A DNA stretch of 18,661 nucleotides from F-183 sp036502165 (GCA_036502165.1 DASXZC010000001.1:1-18661); one strand, 5' to 3'. Shown: positions 6,026-14,655, numbered from the stretch's first letter. The notes: generated by a model not told the origin, from the letters alone. A program made the numbers and translations.

Positions 6026-8518
6026 CTAGTGCCCGAAGAAGCTTCGTACTGGTACCGGGGGCTCCGATCGTTTAATTGCGCGCCAGAGGATGTCGTTCAG
6101 TTCGTCATCATCGTTGAGATCGGCTTCGGAGAAATCCATCTTCGCGCTGCGTTCGGAAGTGCCGCTTTGTTGGGGATTTCTTTCATCGAGCGAACGGCGC
6201 GGCTTTTCAGCGGTGTAGGGACGCGTGTCGGGAACGGGCTGAAAGGCCGTCCACATCGGGCGCGAGGCGGCATCGAACTGCGTCATCGGACGAAGGCCGA
6301 GAATCAGTTCCATGGTCCGCAACACCGACGTCTGATTGTAGAAAGTGGAATCGATAGCTCCGCGGCGAACGTAAGGCGATATGACGAAGGCAGGCGAACG
6401 GTGGGAGTCGACATGATCGGCGCCGTTCTGTGCGTCGTCTTCCATAACGAAGATTGCAGTTTTCGGCCAGAATTTCGATTTGGAAACAGCCTCGACGATC
6501 ATCCCCAGCGCGGCGTCGTTATCGGCGAACGACGACAGCGGCGCAATCTTTCCGGGCGCCGTGCCTGAGGTGTGATCGTTGCCGATGCGCATGAAGATGA
6601 GCTTGGGCATCTCGCCCTTCTGCTCAAATTCGTGCAGTTCCGAGATGAAGATCTGGGCGCGGTCAACGTCTTTGAAGTCGAGATCGAACCCACGGTATTT
6701 CATGTTCGTATACGGCGCAAGCGCGGGATCCTTGACCAGCGCCACCTGATCGCCATCGGGGTCAGCCTTAGGTTTCGCAGCAGTCCAAAATCCATAGTTG
6801 CGGATCGTCACGCCGCCTTGTAGGGCGTTGTTCCACAGATAGCCGGCAGGCGGCAGCGCGGCGGGCTCTCCGCCTTCATAGTCGTAATGCTTGCGGCGCC
6901 CGGCATAGCTGTTGGGCCACATCTTTTGCACGTAGTCAGGGGCGATCGCGGCTGTCGACCAGTTGTGCCCGTCGGCACTGACATCGGCGTTGACGTAGAA
7001 GTTGTCGAACAGTACGAATTCACGAGCGAGCTTGTAATGGTTGGGCGCGGCCTTCTCGTCGAACAGCACCAGCGATGCATCCGAGTTGCCCTTGCCAATT
7101 CCGCCGAGGACCTGATCGTAGGTGCGGTTCTCCTTGAGGATGAAGATCACATTCTCAATGGGCGTCTTATCTGCCGGACGCGTGGGAATTGGATTGCCAG
7201 CGGGGACGCGCGCATCGTCCAGAAGATCGTCGCGGTAAGGAGAATTTGCGTAGACCTCCTTCGAATACTTGTCGAGTTGATCGTCGTCGAAAGGTGGAAT
7301 GACGGATGCGGAGCCGACCTGTATGGCGGCTACATATTGAATGGAATCGATTCCGGAATGCACAGGCGAGTTCTTGCGAAATGGGTTCGGACCCTTGGGA
7401 TTCGGGTAGCTGCGCGAGCCGCGTCCGTTAAGAACGATGAGGCGTCCATCGGCCATTACGCGCGCGGCAGTCGGATACCATCCCGTCGGAACGAAGCCGG
7501 CGACGCGGCTCTTCGAATCATTCAAGTCGACGACTGCGGCGGCGTTCGCATCCGAGCAGACGACGTAGAGCTTCTTCTGATCGGGCGAGAGAGCGAGCGC
7601 CGTCGGAGTCATTCCCGCAGGCTGGCGAGGCGACATTGCCACATTGATTGACTCGAGCAGATGCAGTTCCTTCGATTCCGACACACCGATCGAAAAAATC
7701 TGATTCGTATTGGCCGCGGTGACGAACAAGCGAAACTTCCATTTGGCGTCGTCATCCGCATCGCCGGTGTTTTCAGGCTTGCGATTGCTGAGCAGTATGT
7801 CGGTCGGATGCGGAGCGACTCCGATCCTGTTGACTAACTCGCCGTTCGATGCGCGGTGCTGATAGATCGTGCCATCCGCCCAACTGGAAACGAAGTACGT
7901 CTCGCCATCGGGATGAAAAAGGATGCGATAGGGACGGCGGCCTGTTTTGAATTTCTCGATCACGCGGCCTGATTGAGGATTGATGACGACGATCTGGTTG
8001 TGGAACACGTCGGCGGCGTAAATGAGATGTCCATCGGGCGAAGTCGTGACATCGCCGATGAAGTCGGTATACTTGCGATCCGCTTCGGGGACAATCGTGA
8101 ACGTGCGGCTCGGCGTGAGCTTGCCATTATCAAATGCGAATTCCTGAACGTTCGCGCGCGAGGCTCCGCCTGCATAGAGGAATTTGCCATCGGGTGAAAA
8201 CTGCAAGCCGAGCCATCCGTCCTCGAGCGGGACTTTGGCGACTTGAGTAAGCGTGTCGGCCGTGAGAATCTCGATGCTCGGCGGTTTGTAGCCTCCGTTC
8301 AAGACTGCGAGGAAACGCCCGTTTTTCGATAGTGCACTCGCCATCGGAAAGGTGTCGAGCGCAATTTGGGATCCGGCGGCCTTCACGCGCCAGCCATTGG
8401 GAAGGATCGCGCTGCCGTCCTCCTGCACGCCTGCGACGAGTTGCTTGACGGGCTGGGAAGTGACGATCAGGGCCAGACCGAGAGTCGCCGGAATCACGAA
8501 CAACCATTTCTTGAGCAT
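6026..8518 (-). CDS. Bifunctional YncE-type beta-propeller / phosphoesterase (alkaline phosphatase superfamily) protein
   Basis: An 830-residue exported protein. A hydrophobic N-terminal segment (about 5-21) acts as a signal peptide or anchor. Residues 45-405 form a YncE-like seven-bladed propeller with repeated SPDGK or HPDGE strands (for example FSPDGKFLYAGG, SPDGHLIYAAD, SPDQKKLYVV). Residues 452-760 match the phosphoesterase family that includes acid phosphatases and phospholipase C. Landmarks are IENVIFILKENRTYDQ (454-469, metal-binding Glu/Asn), DGHNWS (516-521), FMRIGNDHT (642-650) and EDDAQNGADHVDSHRSPA (693-710). The acidic segment and the closing LWRAIKRSEPP are usual for this fusion family. 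It follows nadE by 13 bp and is probably co-transcribed, although a metabolic link is not obvious. The likely activity is hydrolysis of a phosphate ester in the periplasm, with substrate unknown. The Shine-Dalgarno is weak. Confidence 0.9.
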   Translation of the reverse strand: MLKKWLFVIPATLGLALIVTSQPVKQLVAGVQEDGSAILPNGWRVKAAGSQIALDTFPMASALSKNGRFLAVLNGGYKPPSIEILTADTLTQVAKVPLEDGWLGLQFSPDGKFLYAGGASRANVQEFAFDNGKLTPSRTFTIVPEADRKYTDFIGDVTTSPDGHLIYAADVFHNQIVVINPQSGRVIEKFKTGRRPYRILFHPDGETYFVSSWADGTIYQHRASNGELVNRIGVAPHPTDILLSNRKPENTGDADDDAKWKFRLFVTAANTNQIFSIGVSESKELHLLESINVAMSPRQPAGMTPTALALSPDQKKLYVVCSDANAAAVVDLNDSKSRVAGFVPTGWYPTAARVMADGRLIVLNGRGSRSYPNPKGPNPFRKNSPVHSGIDSIQYVAAIQVGSASVIPPFDDDQLDKYSKEVYANSPYRDDLLDDARVPAGNPIPTRPADKTPIENVIFILKENRTYDQVLGGIGKGNSDASLVLFDEKAAPNHYKLAREFVLFDNFYVNADVSADGHNWSTAAIAPDYVQKMWPNSYAGRRKHYDYEGGEPAALPPAGYLWNNALQGGVTIRNYGFWTAAKPKADPDGDQVALVKDPALAPYTNMKYRGFDLDFKDVDRAQIFISELHEFEQKGEMPKLIFMRIGNDHTSGTAPGKIAPLSSFADNDAALGMIVEAVSKSKFWPKTAIFVMEDDAQNGADHVDSHRSPAFVISPYVRRGAIDSTFYNQTSVLRTMELILGLRPMTQFDAASRPMWTAFQPVPDTRPYTAEKPRRSLDERNPQQSGTSERSAKMDFSEADLNDDDELNDILWRAIKRSEPPVPVRSFFGH

Positions 8519-8531
8519 CTTGTTTTAATCC

Positions 8532-10196
8532 CTATTCTGAAAACCGTTGGGCGATGGGGACGCGCCGGCCGATGCCGAAGGCCTTCGATGTGACCTTCAG
8601 ACCGGGAGCCGCTTGCTGGCGCTTGTATTCGTTGCGGTCGACTTTGTTGACGATATCGCGCACCAGAGCGAGCGGCAGTTTCAATTCGGAAGCGATTTGA
8701 CGTGGACCCTTGAGATCCTCGATGTACGCTTTGAGGATCGCATCGAGCACGTCGTATTCGGGAAGTGAGTCGGTATCCTTCTGATCGGGGCGCAGCTCAG
8801 CGGACGGCGGCTTCGTGAAAACGGACTCGGGGATGGCTCCGGGATGGCGCCTGTTGGCGATGCGTGAGAGCTTGTAGACGAGTGTTTTCGGGACGTCCGA
8901 GATGACCGCGAGTCCACCGCACATATCGCCGTAGAGGGTGCAATATCCGACCGCGAGTTCGCTCTTGTTGCCGGTCGTGAGGACCAGCGCGCCCCATTTA
9001 TTCGAGAGCGCCATGAGGGTGACGCCGCGCAGGCGCGACTGCAGATTTTCTTCCGTGACGTCCTCTTTGGCGTCTGCAAAGACGGGCCCGAGCGTCGTCA
9101 GAAATTGCTCGTACGCGCCGTTGATCGAGATGGTTTCGAAGCGTATGCCCAGCTTTTCGGCCATTTCTTTGGCATCGCGGATGCTGTGGGCGGATGAGTA
9201 GGGGCCGGGCATTGCGACACCGGTGACGTTCTCGCGTCCGATCGCGTCGACTGCGACAAGCGCTGTGATCGAGGAATCAATGCCACCGCTGAGGCCGATC
9301 AGGGCGCGTGAAAATCCGCACTTGCGAATATAGTCGCCGGTGCCAAGGACGAGCGCGTCGTAGACAGCTTCGACTTCGGCATCCGGATCGTTCGTTCCTG
9401 GCCGATGAAGTTCTCCCGCGCCGCTCTCTGCGTCGCAGAAGACGAGATCCTCTTCGAAAGATTTAGCGGACGCTATGATGTCGCCGCTCGCGTTCAGAGC
9501 GAAGCTCGAGCCGTCGAAGACCAGTTGATCGTTGCCTCCGACTTGGTTGACGTAAACGACCGGGATCTCGAACCGGCGCGCAGTAGCGCGATACATACGG
9601 CGGCGCAGTTCGCGCTTGTCCATTGTGTAAGGCGAGGCGTTGATGCAGATGTGGATGCCGGCGCCTTGCTCGTAGAGTTCCTCGACCGGGTCGCGTTTAT
9701 AAAGGCGGCGATGCTTCCAAAACGTGCGGTCGTTCCAGGCGTCCTCACAGATGGTGAGCGCGATGCGTTGGCCGTTCAAAGTGAGAAGCTGCTCCTGCTC
9801 CGCCGGCACGAAATAGCGAGCTTCATCGAACACGTCATACGTGGGCAGCAGCATCTTGCTTTGCCGGAAAACGATCTGGCCCCGGTCGATGACGGCGGCG
9901 CTGTTGAGAGCCCGCTTGCCGGTAGGCGATACAACCTTGCCGGCGTAGCCAACGACGAGAGATGTCTTGAGGCCGGCAGTCCGCGTGGCGAGTTCTTGCA
10001 ACTGGTCTTCGACGCGTTCGAGGAAGGAGGGTTTTTCGACCAGATCGCGAGGCGGATAGCCAGTGAGAGAAAGCTCAGGGAAGGCAATGATATCGGCCTT
10101 CGCAGCCGCTGCGCGCTCGGCGAATTCGAGCATGAGGCGCGCATTGCCGGGCAGGTCGCCAACGGTGGGATTGATTTGTCCCAAAGCGATTTTCAT
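8532..10196 (-). CDS. nadE: Glutamine-dependent NAD+ synthetase
   Basis: It amidates nicotinic acid adenine dinucleotide to NAD+ using ATP and ammonia drawn from glutamine. The 554-residue protein has the two expected domains. The N-terminal nitrilase-type glutaminase (1-260) has the Glu41 (FPELSLTGYPP), Lys114 (RQSKMLLPTYDVFDE) and Cys150 (ICEDAWN) triad. The C-terminal synthetase carries the ATP pyrophosphatase P-loop LSGGIDSS (302-309), followed by TTGNKSELAVGY and YGDMCGG. Length is that of the two-domain bacterial form (about 540-570). The start MKIALGQINP fits the family exactly. It is the first gene of a two-gene minus-strand unit and diverges from the gene at 10258 across a 61-bp gap with a candidate promoter. 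Confidence 0.97.
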   Translation of the reverse strand: MKIALGQINPTVGDLPGNARLMLEFAERAAAAKADIIAFPELSLTGYPPRDLVEKPSFLERVEDQLQELATRTAGLKTSLVVGYAGKVVSPTGKRALNSAAVIDRGQIVFRQSKMLLPTYDVFDEARYFVPAEQEQLLTLNGQRIALTICEDAWNDRTFWKHRRLYKRDPVEELYEQGAGIHICINASPYTMDKRELRRRMYRATARRFEIPVVYVNQVGGNDQLVFDGSSFALNASGDIIASAKSFEEDLVFCDAESGAGELHRPGTNDPDAEVEAVYDALVLGTGDYIRKCGFSRALIGLSGGIDSSITALVAVDAIGRENVTGVAMPGPYSSAHSIRDAKEMAEKLGIRFETISINGAYEQFLTTLGPVFADAKEDVTEENLQSRLRGVTLMALSNKWGALVLTTGNKSELAVGYCTLYGDMCGGLAVISDVPKTLVYKLSRIANRRHPGAIPESVFTKPPSAELRPDQKDTDSLPEYDVLDAILKAYIEDLKGPRQIASELKLPLALVRDIVNKVDRNEYKRQQAAPGLKVTSKAFGIGRRVPIAQRFSE

Positions 10197-10207
10197 GATG
10201 AAGTCTC

Positions 10208-10245
10208 ATTTTAGCGGGTGGACTCCGGGTCCGGTGCAGTAAAAT
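10208..10245. promoter_or_regulatory. Candidate divergent promoter pair with central near-palindrome
   Basis: Within the 61-bp gap between nadE and the gene at 10258, a TAAAAT box is present on each strand: 10208-10213 (minus, toward nadE) and 10240-10245 (plus, toward 10258). Both resemble a -10 TATAAT. A 13-bp near-palindrome GGACTCCGGGTCC (10220-10232) sits at the midpoint. On the plus strand TGGACT (10219-10224) could act as a -35 with a short 15-bp spacer; no good -35 is seen on the minus strand. Assignment is from pattern only. Confidence 0.45.
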
Positions 10246-10257
10246 TTTGAAGTACAC

Positions 10258-10677
10258 ATGCCATCGTCTCCGAATCTGGTGAACGGCGCGGTCATCGCGT
10301 CCGCCGCGCTCGCGGTTCTGGGTGCCATCCAGTATTGGGGCGCCGAGACGGCGTATCAACGCGATTCACCCGATGTCTACAAAGTTGCCGAGCAGTCGGC
10401 TAGGCTCGCGGACTTCCGGGCTGCTGTGCCAGCCGATGCGATTCTCGGTTACCTGACCGATGTTCCGACGGAAAGCACGGTCGGATCCACGATGTTCTTC
10501 GCCGCGCAATATGCGCTTGCGCCGCGATTGCTGCAGAAGACCGACGCGCTCGACCTCGTGCTGGGAAACTTCACAAAGCCTGGTGACTACACCGCGATCG
10601 GAAAGCAGCACGCGCTGCGTGTCGTGCGAGATTTCGGCAACGGCATCGTGCTGTTTCGAAAAGAGGCGAGACAGTAG
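10258..10677 (+). CDS. Hypothetical membrane-anchored protein, partner of the downstream GT-C-like protein
   Basis: A 139-residue protein not recognised as a named family. An N-terminal hydrophobic segment (about 9-26, NGAVIASAALAVLGAIQY) would anchor it, leaving about 110 residues on the outer face or in the periplasm. The soluble part has an alternating pattern (DAILGYLTDVP at about 61-71, DALDLVLGNF, ALRVVRDFGNGIVLFRKE) that resembles small alpha/beta periplasmic domains next to GT-C membrane glycosyltransferases; that is a similarity of style, not a homology claim. Its TAG stop is followed with no gap by the ATG of the polytopic membrane gene, so the two are almost certainly one translationally coupled unit. 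ATG at 10258 has only a weak GAAG upstream. Function is not assigned. Confidence 0.75.
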   Translation: MPSSPNLVNGAVIASAALAVLGAIQYWGAETAYQRDSPDVYKVAEQSARLADFRAAVPADAILGYLTDVPTESTVGSTMFFAAQYALAPRLLQKTDALDLVLGNFTKPGDYTAIGKQHALRVVRDFGNGIVLFRKEARQ

Positions 10678-12039
10678 ATGGGTGCGATCGCCTCGATCCT
10701 GTTGAGCATCGCGCTGGGTTGCGTGCTGATGATCCGGTTCGCACGGCTCGGCGAGTTGCGGCAGGCGCCGCGTTGGTCCGTGTGGTTCCTGGTGCTCGGG
10801 GCGGGCGCAGCGTGCGGCATGGGGCTGACCTCGTGCTTGTTCTTCCTGCTTCATTCCGTGCCGGCGCCAGTAGGATTGATTCTCCGGCTGATGCTGCTGG
10901 CGGCGTTTTCGTACGATTGTTGGCGGCGACGCGGTAATCAACCCGTCTATCAACCGTTGCCTCGGCCACCGTATCTGCCGTTCCTGTGGATCGCTTTTGC
11001 ATTGTCGCTGCTCATCGTCACCAACGCCATGAGCAAGGCGTGGGACGCGAATCCGCAAGGTAATTGGGACGCGTGGAGCATCTGGAATCTTCGCGCGAAG
11101 TTCCTTGCTGCGGGCGGGGGATTGGCGTCGAGAGCCTGGTCGCCGATGCTGAACTTCACGCATCCCGAGTATCCCTTGCTGTTGTCGGGCCTCATCGCGA
11201 GTTGGTGGACGGATTCAGGAGTCATATCTGACGTTGCGCCAATCGCTGCCGCATTCGTGTTTTTTCTCGCGCTGGTTCTTCTCGTGACTGGCGGGATCGC
11301 AGCACTACGAGGACCGACTCTGGGACTGCTAGCGGGATTGTGCCTGATGGGCATCCCGGCTCTTTTGACCGAGGCGTCGAGTCAATACGCCGACGTTCCG
11401 CTCGCGTGTTTTATGGCGGGCGCGGTGCTATTCGCACTGCTGGAGCGTCCGATCCTCGCTGGAGTATTCGCAGGCTTCGCGGCGTGGACGAAGGACGAAG
11501 GACTGCTGTTTCTTGCAGTGATGCTGGTGGCCGTCGCAGTGTGGAAGCGAAGCGCATTGGCACGCTTTTGCTGTGGTGCAGCGCCGTGCGCGATTCTCGC
11601 ATTGACGTTCAAGCTCGTCATCGCACGAGGCACGCACTCGATCGTGAGCGGAGCGTCACCGCTCGCCGCGCTATTCGATTTCGGCCGCTGGGAAGTCGTG
11701 GCGTTCACGATGGTGAAGGAAGCCATCGGATGGAACATCGGTTGGTATCATGCGTTGCTGCCACTGATGGTCCTCGCGTTGATGTTGCGATTCGACGCGC
11801 GCCAAATGCGAGACGGGTTGTTCTGCGCGGGGATCGCCTGCGCCCTCCTGCTTGGATATTTTGCCGTCTACGTGATCACGCCAAACGACTTGAGCTGGCA
11901 ACTGCAAACGTCTCTCACACGGCTGTTCGTACAGGTGTGCCCAGTCGTCTTGATCGCGGCTTTCATTGGGATGAACGCACCGCCGCAACCTCTGGCCCCC
12001 GTCGAACCACCGGCCAAGAAACGAAAAACGAAACGTTAG
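10678..12039 (+). CDS. Polytopic membrane protein, GT-C (family 39-like) glycosyltransferase candidate
   Basis: A 453-residue protein with roughly ten hydrophobic segments spread over its length. After the third or so helix comes a hydrophilic loop NPQGNWDAWSIWNLRAKF (125-142), in which Asp131 occupies the place of the catalytic acidic residue in the first external loop of GT-C enzymes. The following FTHPEYPLLLSG and, later, WTKDEGLLFL recall the PMT/ArnT-type pattern of yP.ll and TK.eg motifs. Such enzymes move sugar from a polyprenyl-phosphate donor to lipid or protein acceptors outside the inner membrane. The C-terminus is a short Pro/Lys-rich basic tail (PPAKKRKTKR). It abuts the small protein upstream and ends over the stop of potD on the other strand. 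Membrane topology is sure; glycosyltransferase activity is a reasonable inference only. Confidence 0.8.
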   Translation: MGAIASILLSIALGCVLMIRFARLGELRQAPRWSVWFLVLGAGAACGMGLTSCLFFLLHSVPAPVGLILRLMLLAAFSYDCWRRRGNQPVYQPLPRPPYLPFLWIAFALSLLIVTNAMSKAWDANPQGNWDAWSIWNLRAKFLAAGGGLASRAWSPMLNFTHPEYPLLLSGLIASWWTDSGVISDVAPIAAAFVFFLALVLLVTGGIAALRGPTLGLLAGLCLMGIPALLTEASSQYADVPLACFMAGAVLFALLERPILAGVFAGFAAWTKDEGLLFLAVMLVAVAVWKRSALARFCCGAAPCAILALTFKLVIARGTHSIVSGASPLAALFDFGRWEVVAFTMVKEAIGWNIGWYHALLPLMVLALMLRFDARQMRDGLFCAGIACALLLGYFAVYVITPNDLSWQLQTSLTRLFVQVCPVVLIAAFIGMNAPPQPLAPVEPPAKKRKTKR

Positions 12040-13067
12040 GCGGCCTTCGCTTCCGTCCACAAACGATCGCGTAGCCGGACAATCGCCGGTGGCAACGTGA
12101 GCGGCCACTCTGCGCGGGCGAGCGTTGCAGCGTCGGGATAGAGCGTCTGTGATTCCTGCGTCGACTTCGGCAAGAGCACGAACGCCTTTTCATTCGGCGT
12201 CGCCGTGCGGATCGTCTGCGCGATTTCAGCGCTGACGTCGGGGCGCAAAATGAAATTCAGAAATTCGTGCGCGAGTTCGCGGCGCTTCGATTCGTTCAGA
12301 ATCACCGCGCAGTCGCAATAAGCGGCGTACGGTTCCTTCGGCAGCACATACGCGAGATCCGGGTTCCCGTCGATGGCGAGCTGCGCGGTCGTCGCGAAGG
12401 TCTCGCAGATGAGGACATCGCCGGCCACCATCTGATCGCGCGCCTCGGTGCTGATGTACGCGCGGACGAGCGGCTTCTGCGCGATCAGTTCGCGTTGCGC
12501 CTTCCTCAGATCATCAGCGTTCGCTGAGTTGTAGTCGAGCCCGAGCTTCGCAAGCGCAGCTCCGAAGACGTCGTCGATGTCGTCGAGCATCGTCATCTTT
12601 CCCTTGGTTTCAGGGCGCCACAGATCCCTCCATGACGTCGGCGCGGGCGAGTATTTCACGCGGTTGTAGCCGATGCCGCTGGTCGTCCACATGTACGGGA
12701 TGCTCCAGTCGAGGTTGCGATCCCACACGGGATTCTTGAAGCGGGCGAAGAGATTTTGAACGTTCGTGAGACGCGCGTGGTCGAGCGGCGCGATGAGGTT
12801 CATGTCGCGCAGAGGATCGATCCGGTTGTGCGTCGGGAAGACCACATCCCAGCCGGAGTTGCCGGACATGATCTTGCCGAAGAGCTCCTCGTTGTTCTCA
12901 TAGGTCGCGTAGCGGACGCGCACTTGGAACTCGCGCTCGAAATTCGAGATCGTGTTGGGCGAGATGTAGTCGCCCCAATTCATGACGTTGAGGCGTCTTG
13001 CATTGCGGCTGCTGCAAGCCGTGAGAGTACCGGCCGCCGCACTCATCAGAAAAGTTCGGCGGTTCAT
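12036..13067 (-). CDS. potD: Polyamine ABC transporter substrate-binding lipoprotein (PotD/PotF type)
   Basis: Periplasmic binding protein for spermidine or putrescine, 343 residues. The N-terminus MNRRTFLMSAAAGTLTACSS holds a twin-arginine-like RRTFL motif and a lipobox LTAC with Cys18 as the lipidated residue, so it may be a Tat-exported lipoprotein. Mature-protein landmarks of the family are LNVMNWGDYI (26-35), the YATYENNEELFGKI stretch (53-66), GWDVVFPTHN (72-81), and IPYMWTTSGIGYN. The ATG at 13067 overlaps the potC stop as ATGA. The open frame extends far upstream to 13715, but that part lies antisense-shifted within potC and is rejected. The end overlaps the stop of the opposing membrane gene by four bases. 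Whether the ligand is putrescine, spermidine or another cation cannot be read off. Confidence 0.93.
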   Translation of the reverse strand: MNRRTFLMSAAAGTLTACSSRNARRLNVMNWGDYISPNTISNFEREFQVRVRYATYENNEELFGKIMSGNSGWDVVFPTHNRIDPLRDMNLIAPLDHARLTNVQNLFARFKNPVWDRNLDWSIPYMWTTSGIGYNRVKYSPAPTSWRDLWRPETKGKMTMLDDIDDVFGAALAKLGLDYNSANADDLRKAQRELIAQKPLVRAYISTEARDQMVAGDVLICETFATTAQLAIDGNPDLAYVLPKEPYAAYCDCAVILNESKRRELAHEFLNFILRPDVSAEIAQTIRTATPNEKAFVLLPKSTQESQTLYPDAATLARAEWPLTLPPAIVRLRDRLWTEAKAA

Positions 13068-13822
13068 CGTTGGATACGCTCCGAAAGGAGGATGAGTCCG
13101 CCGAGGGCGATCACGATCAACGTCGAGATCGCGTTGACGACTGGACTGACGCCGCGTCGGGCCATTTGGAAAATCACCATCGGCAGAGTTTCCGAATCGA
13201 CTCCGGCCACGAGGCTCGTGATGACGTAGTCGTCGATCGACACCGTGAACGCAAGCAGGCCGGCGGCGAGCACTCCAGGCAGAATCGAAGGAAGCGTCAC
13301 CTGGCGAAAGGCTTGCCATTCGGTTGCACCGAGATCCATGGCGGCTTCCTCGAGCGCGGGATCGAACGTGCGCAGACGAGCCATCACTACAATGACAACA
13401 TACGCGAGCGTGAAGGCGATATGCGCGAGGATGACCGTGTGCATTCCGAGTTGAATCTTCAGGAATCGGAACATCCACTGAAACAGCGCGAGCAGCGAGA
13501 TGCCGGTGACGATCTCGGGAGTGACGAGCGAAAGATAGAGCGAATTCGAAAGGATCGGCGCCGAGCGTTTCCACAGTCCGTAGGCGCAGAGCGTGCCCGC
13601 GATGGTCGCTAGCAGCGATGCGACGGTCGCGATAATCAGGCTGTTGACAGCGGCCTCGACAAGTCCTGCATCGTGGAAGGCGGCCTTGTACCAGTCGAGC
13701 GAGAAGCCCTTCCACACAGTGAATTTTGACGAGTTGAAGCTGAACACTGCCAGCACCAGCAACGGCACGTGGAGGAACGCGTAGACGAGGACCGCATAAA
13801 AGCCAAGCGCGCGTTGCTTCAT
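13064..13822 (-). CDS. potC: Polyamine ABC transporter permease PotC
   Basis: Inner-membrane permease of 252 residues with about six helices. The first is FYAVLVYAFLHVPLLVLAVF (8-27). The cytoplasmic coupling loop that docks to the ATPase is seen as EEAAMDLGATEWQAFRQVTLP (158-178), the EAA motif with its conserved Gly. FSFNSSKFTVWKGFSLDWY (27-45) is typical for PotC. I chose ATG at 13822: AAGGAG (minus strand, 13831-13836) lies eight bases upstream, and it overlaps the potB stop as ATGA. A longer reading to 13915 would overlap potB by about 30 codons of Arg-rich sequence and is rejected. It works with PotB as the transmembrane pair. Confidence 0.94.
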   Translation of the reverse strand: MKQRALGFYAVLVYAFLHVPLLVLAVFSFNSSKFTVWKGFSLDWYKAAFHDAGLVEAAVNSLIIATVASLLATIAGTLCAYGLWKRSAPILSNSLYLSLVTPEIVTGISLLALFQWMFRFLKIQLGMHTVILAHIAFTLAYVVIVVMARLRTFDPALEEAAMDLGATEWQAFRQVTLPSILPGVLAAGLLAFTVSIDDYVITSLVAGVDSETLPMVIFQMARRGVSPVVNAISTLIVIALGGLILLSERIQR

Positions 13823-14649
13823 AACATCTGCTCCTTGTCGCGGCGCAGAACGACGAGCAGCATCACCATCACGAGCGCCATCAAAGCGAGCGAGGCCGCG
13901 GCGCCGAAGGGCCAATCACGCGCCGAGGTGAACTGATTCTGGATGACGTTCCCGATCATGACCGTCTTGCTCCCTCCTAACAGATCGGGCGTCAGATACG
14001 CGCCGAGGCAGGTGATGAAGACGAGGATCGATCCGGCGCGGATGCCGGGTGCGGAGAGCGGAATGATGATGCGCGTCAGTGTCACGAACGGTGTCGCACC
14101 GAGATCCGCCGACGCTTCGAGCAGACTCTTGTCGAGCCTCTCGAGCGTTGTGTATAACGGCAGGATCATGAACGGCAGATAGCCGTACACGAGCCCGAGA
14201 ATGACCGCGCCGTCGTTGTAGAGCAGCGGCAGAGGTTCGTGAATGATGCCGAGCGATTGGAGCACCGTGTTGATGAGGCCCGTGTCGCGCAGCAGGAACA
14301 TCCAGGCATAGGTGCGCACGAGGAAGCTCGTCCAGAATGGCAGCATCACGAGGTTCAGATAGAGGTTCCGGCGCGCTCCCGATCGGGCGATGAACAGCGC
14401 CATCGGGAAGCCGAGGACGAGGCACACACCTGTCGAGAGGACAGAAATCCAGAACGATCGTAGCAGAATGCCGCCGTATAGCGGATCGATGAGACGCGTG
14501 TAACTTTCGAATGTCCATGGGCGTTCGACGCCGCCGTAGACTCCGCGCGACAGGAGGCTGTAGGCGAGCACGATCGCCATCGGCGCAAGGAAGAGAACGA
14601 AATTAATGGTGCGGGCAGGCGCGAGGAAGATCGCGCGTAGGCGTTTCAT
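13819..14649 (-). CDS. potB: Polyamine ABC transporter permease PotB
   Basis: Inner-membrane permease of 276 residues, with six predicted helices. After helix 1 (about 15-34) comes the family periplasmic segment YGGVERPWTFESYTRLID. Further marks are LPFWTSFLVRTYAWMFLLRDTGLIN (103-127), characteristic of PotB, and the EAA loop LLEASADLGATPFVTLTRIIIPLSAPGI (176-203). The ATG at 14649 is six bases past the potA stop; its Shine-Dalgarno is not strong, so coupling to potA translation is likely. It ends in an ATGA overlap with potC. Forms the channel with PotC. Confidence 0.94.
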   Translation of the reverse strand: MKRLRAIFLAPARTINFVLFLAPMAIVLAYSLLSRGVYGGVERPWTFESYTRLIDPLYGGILLRSFWISVLSTGVCLVLGFPMALFIARSGARRNLYLNLVMLPFWTSFLVRTYAWMFLLRDTGLINTVLQSLGIIHEPLPLLYNDGAVILGLVYGYLPFMILPLYTTLERLDKSLLEASADLGATPFVTLTRIIIPLSAPGIRAGSILVFITCLGAYLTPDLLGGSKTVMIGNVIQNQFTSARDWPFGAAASLALMALVMVMLLVVLRRDKEQML

Positions 14650-14655
14650 TTCTAG

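Noticed and set aside
6887..7651. Plus-strand open frame of 254 codons inside the phosphoesterase gene
   Set aside because: It is antisense to a clearly assigned gene and has no recognisable domain or ribosome site.
9405..10214. Plus-strand open frame of 269 codons across nadE
   Set aside because: Antisense shadow of a conserved enzyme; composition shows no fold signals.
13068..13715. In-frame upstream extension of potD to a 559-residue protein
   Set aside because: This part is Arg/His-rich, lies inside potC in another frame, and precedes a normal signal peptide with RR motif and lipobox at MNRRTFL.
13823..13915. In-frame extension of potC by 31 codons
   Set aside because: The segment is Arg-rich and overlaps potB; AAGGAG before ATG 13822 and the ATGA overlap mark the real start.
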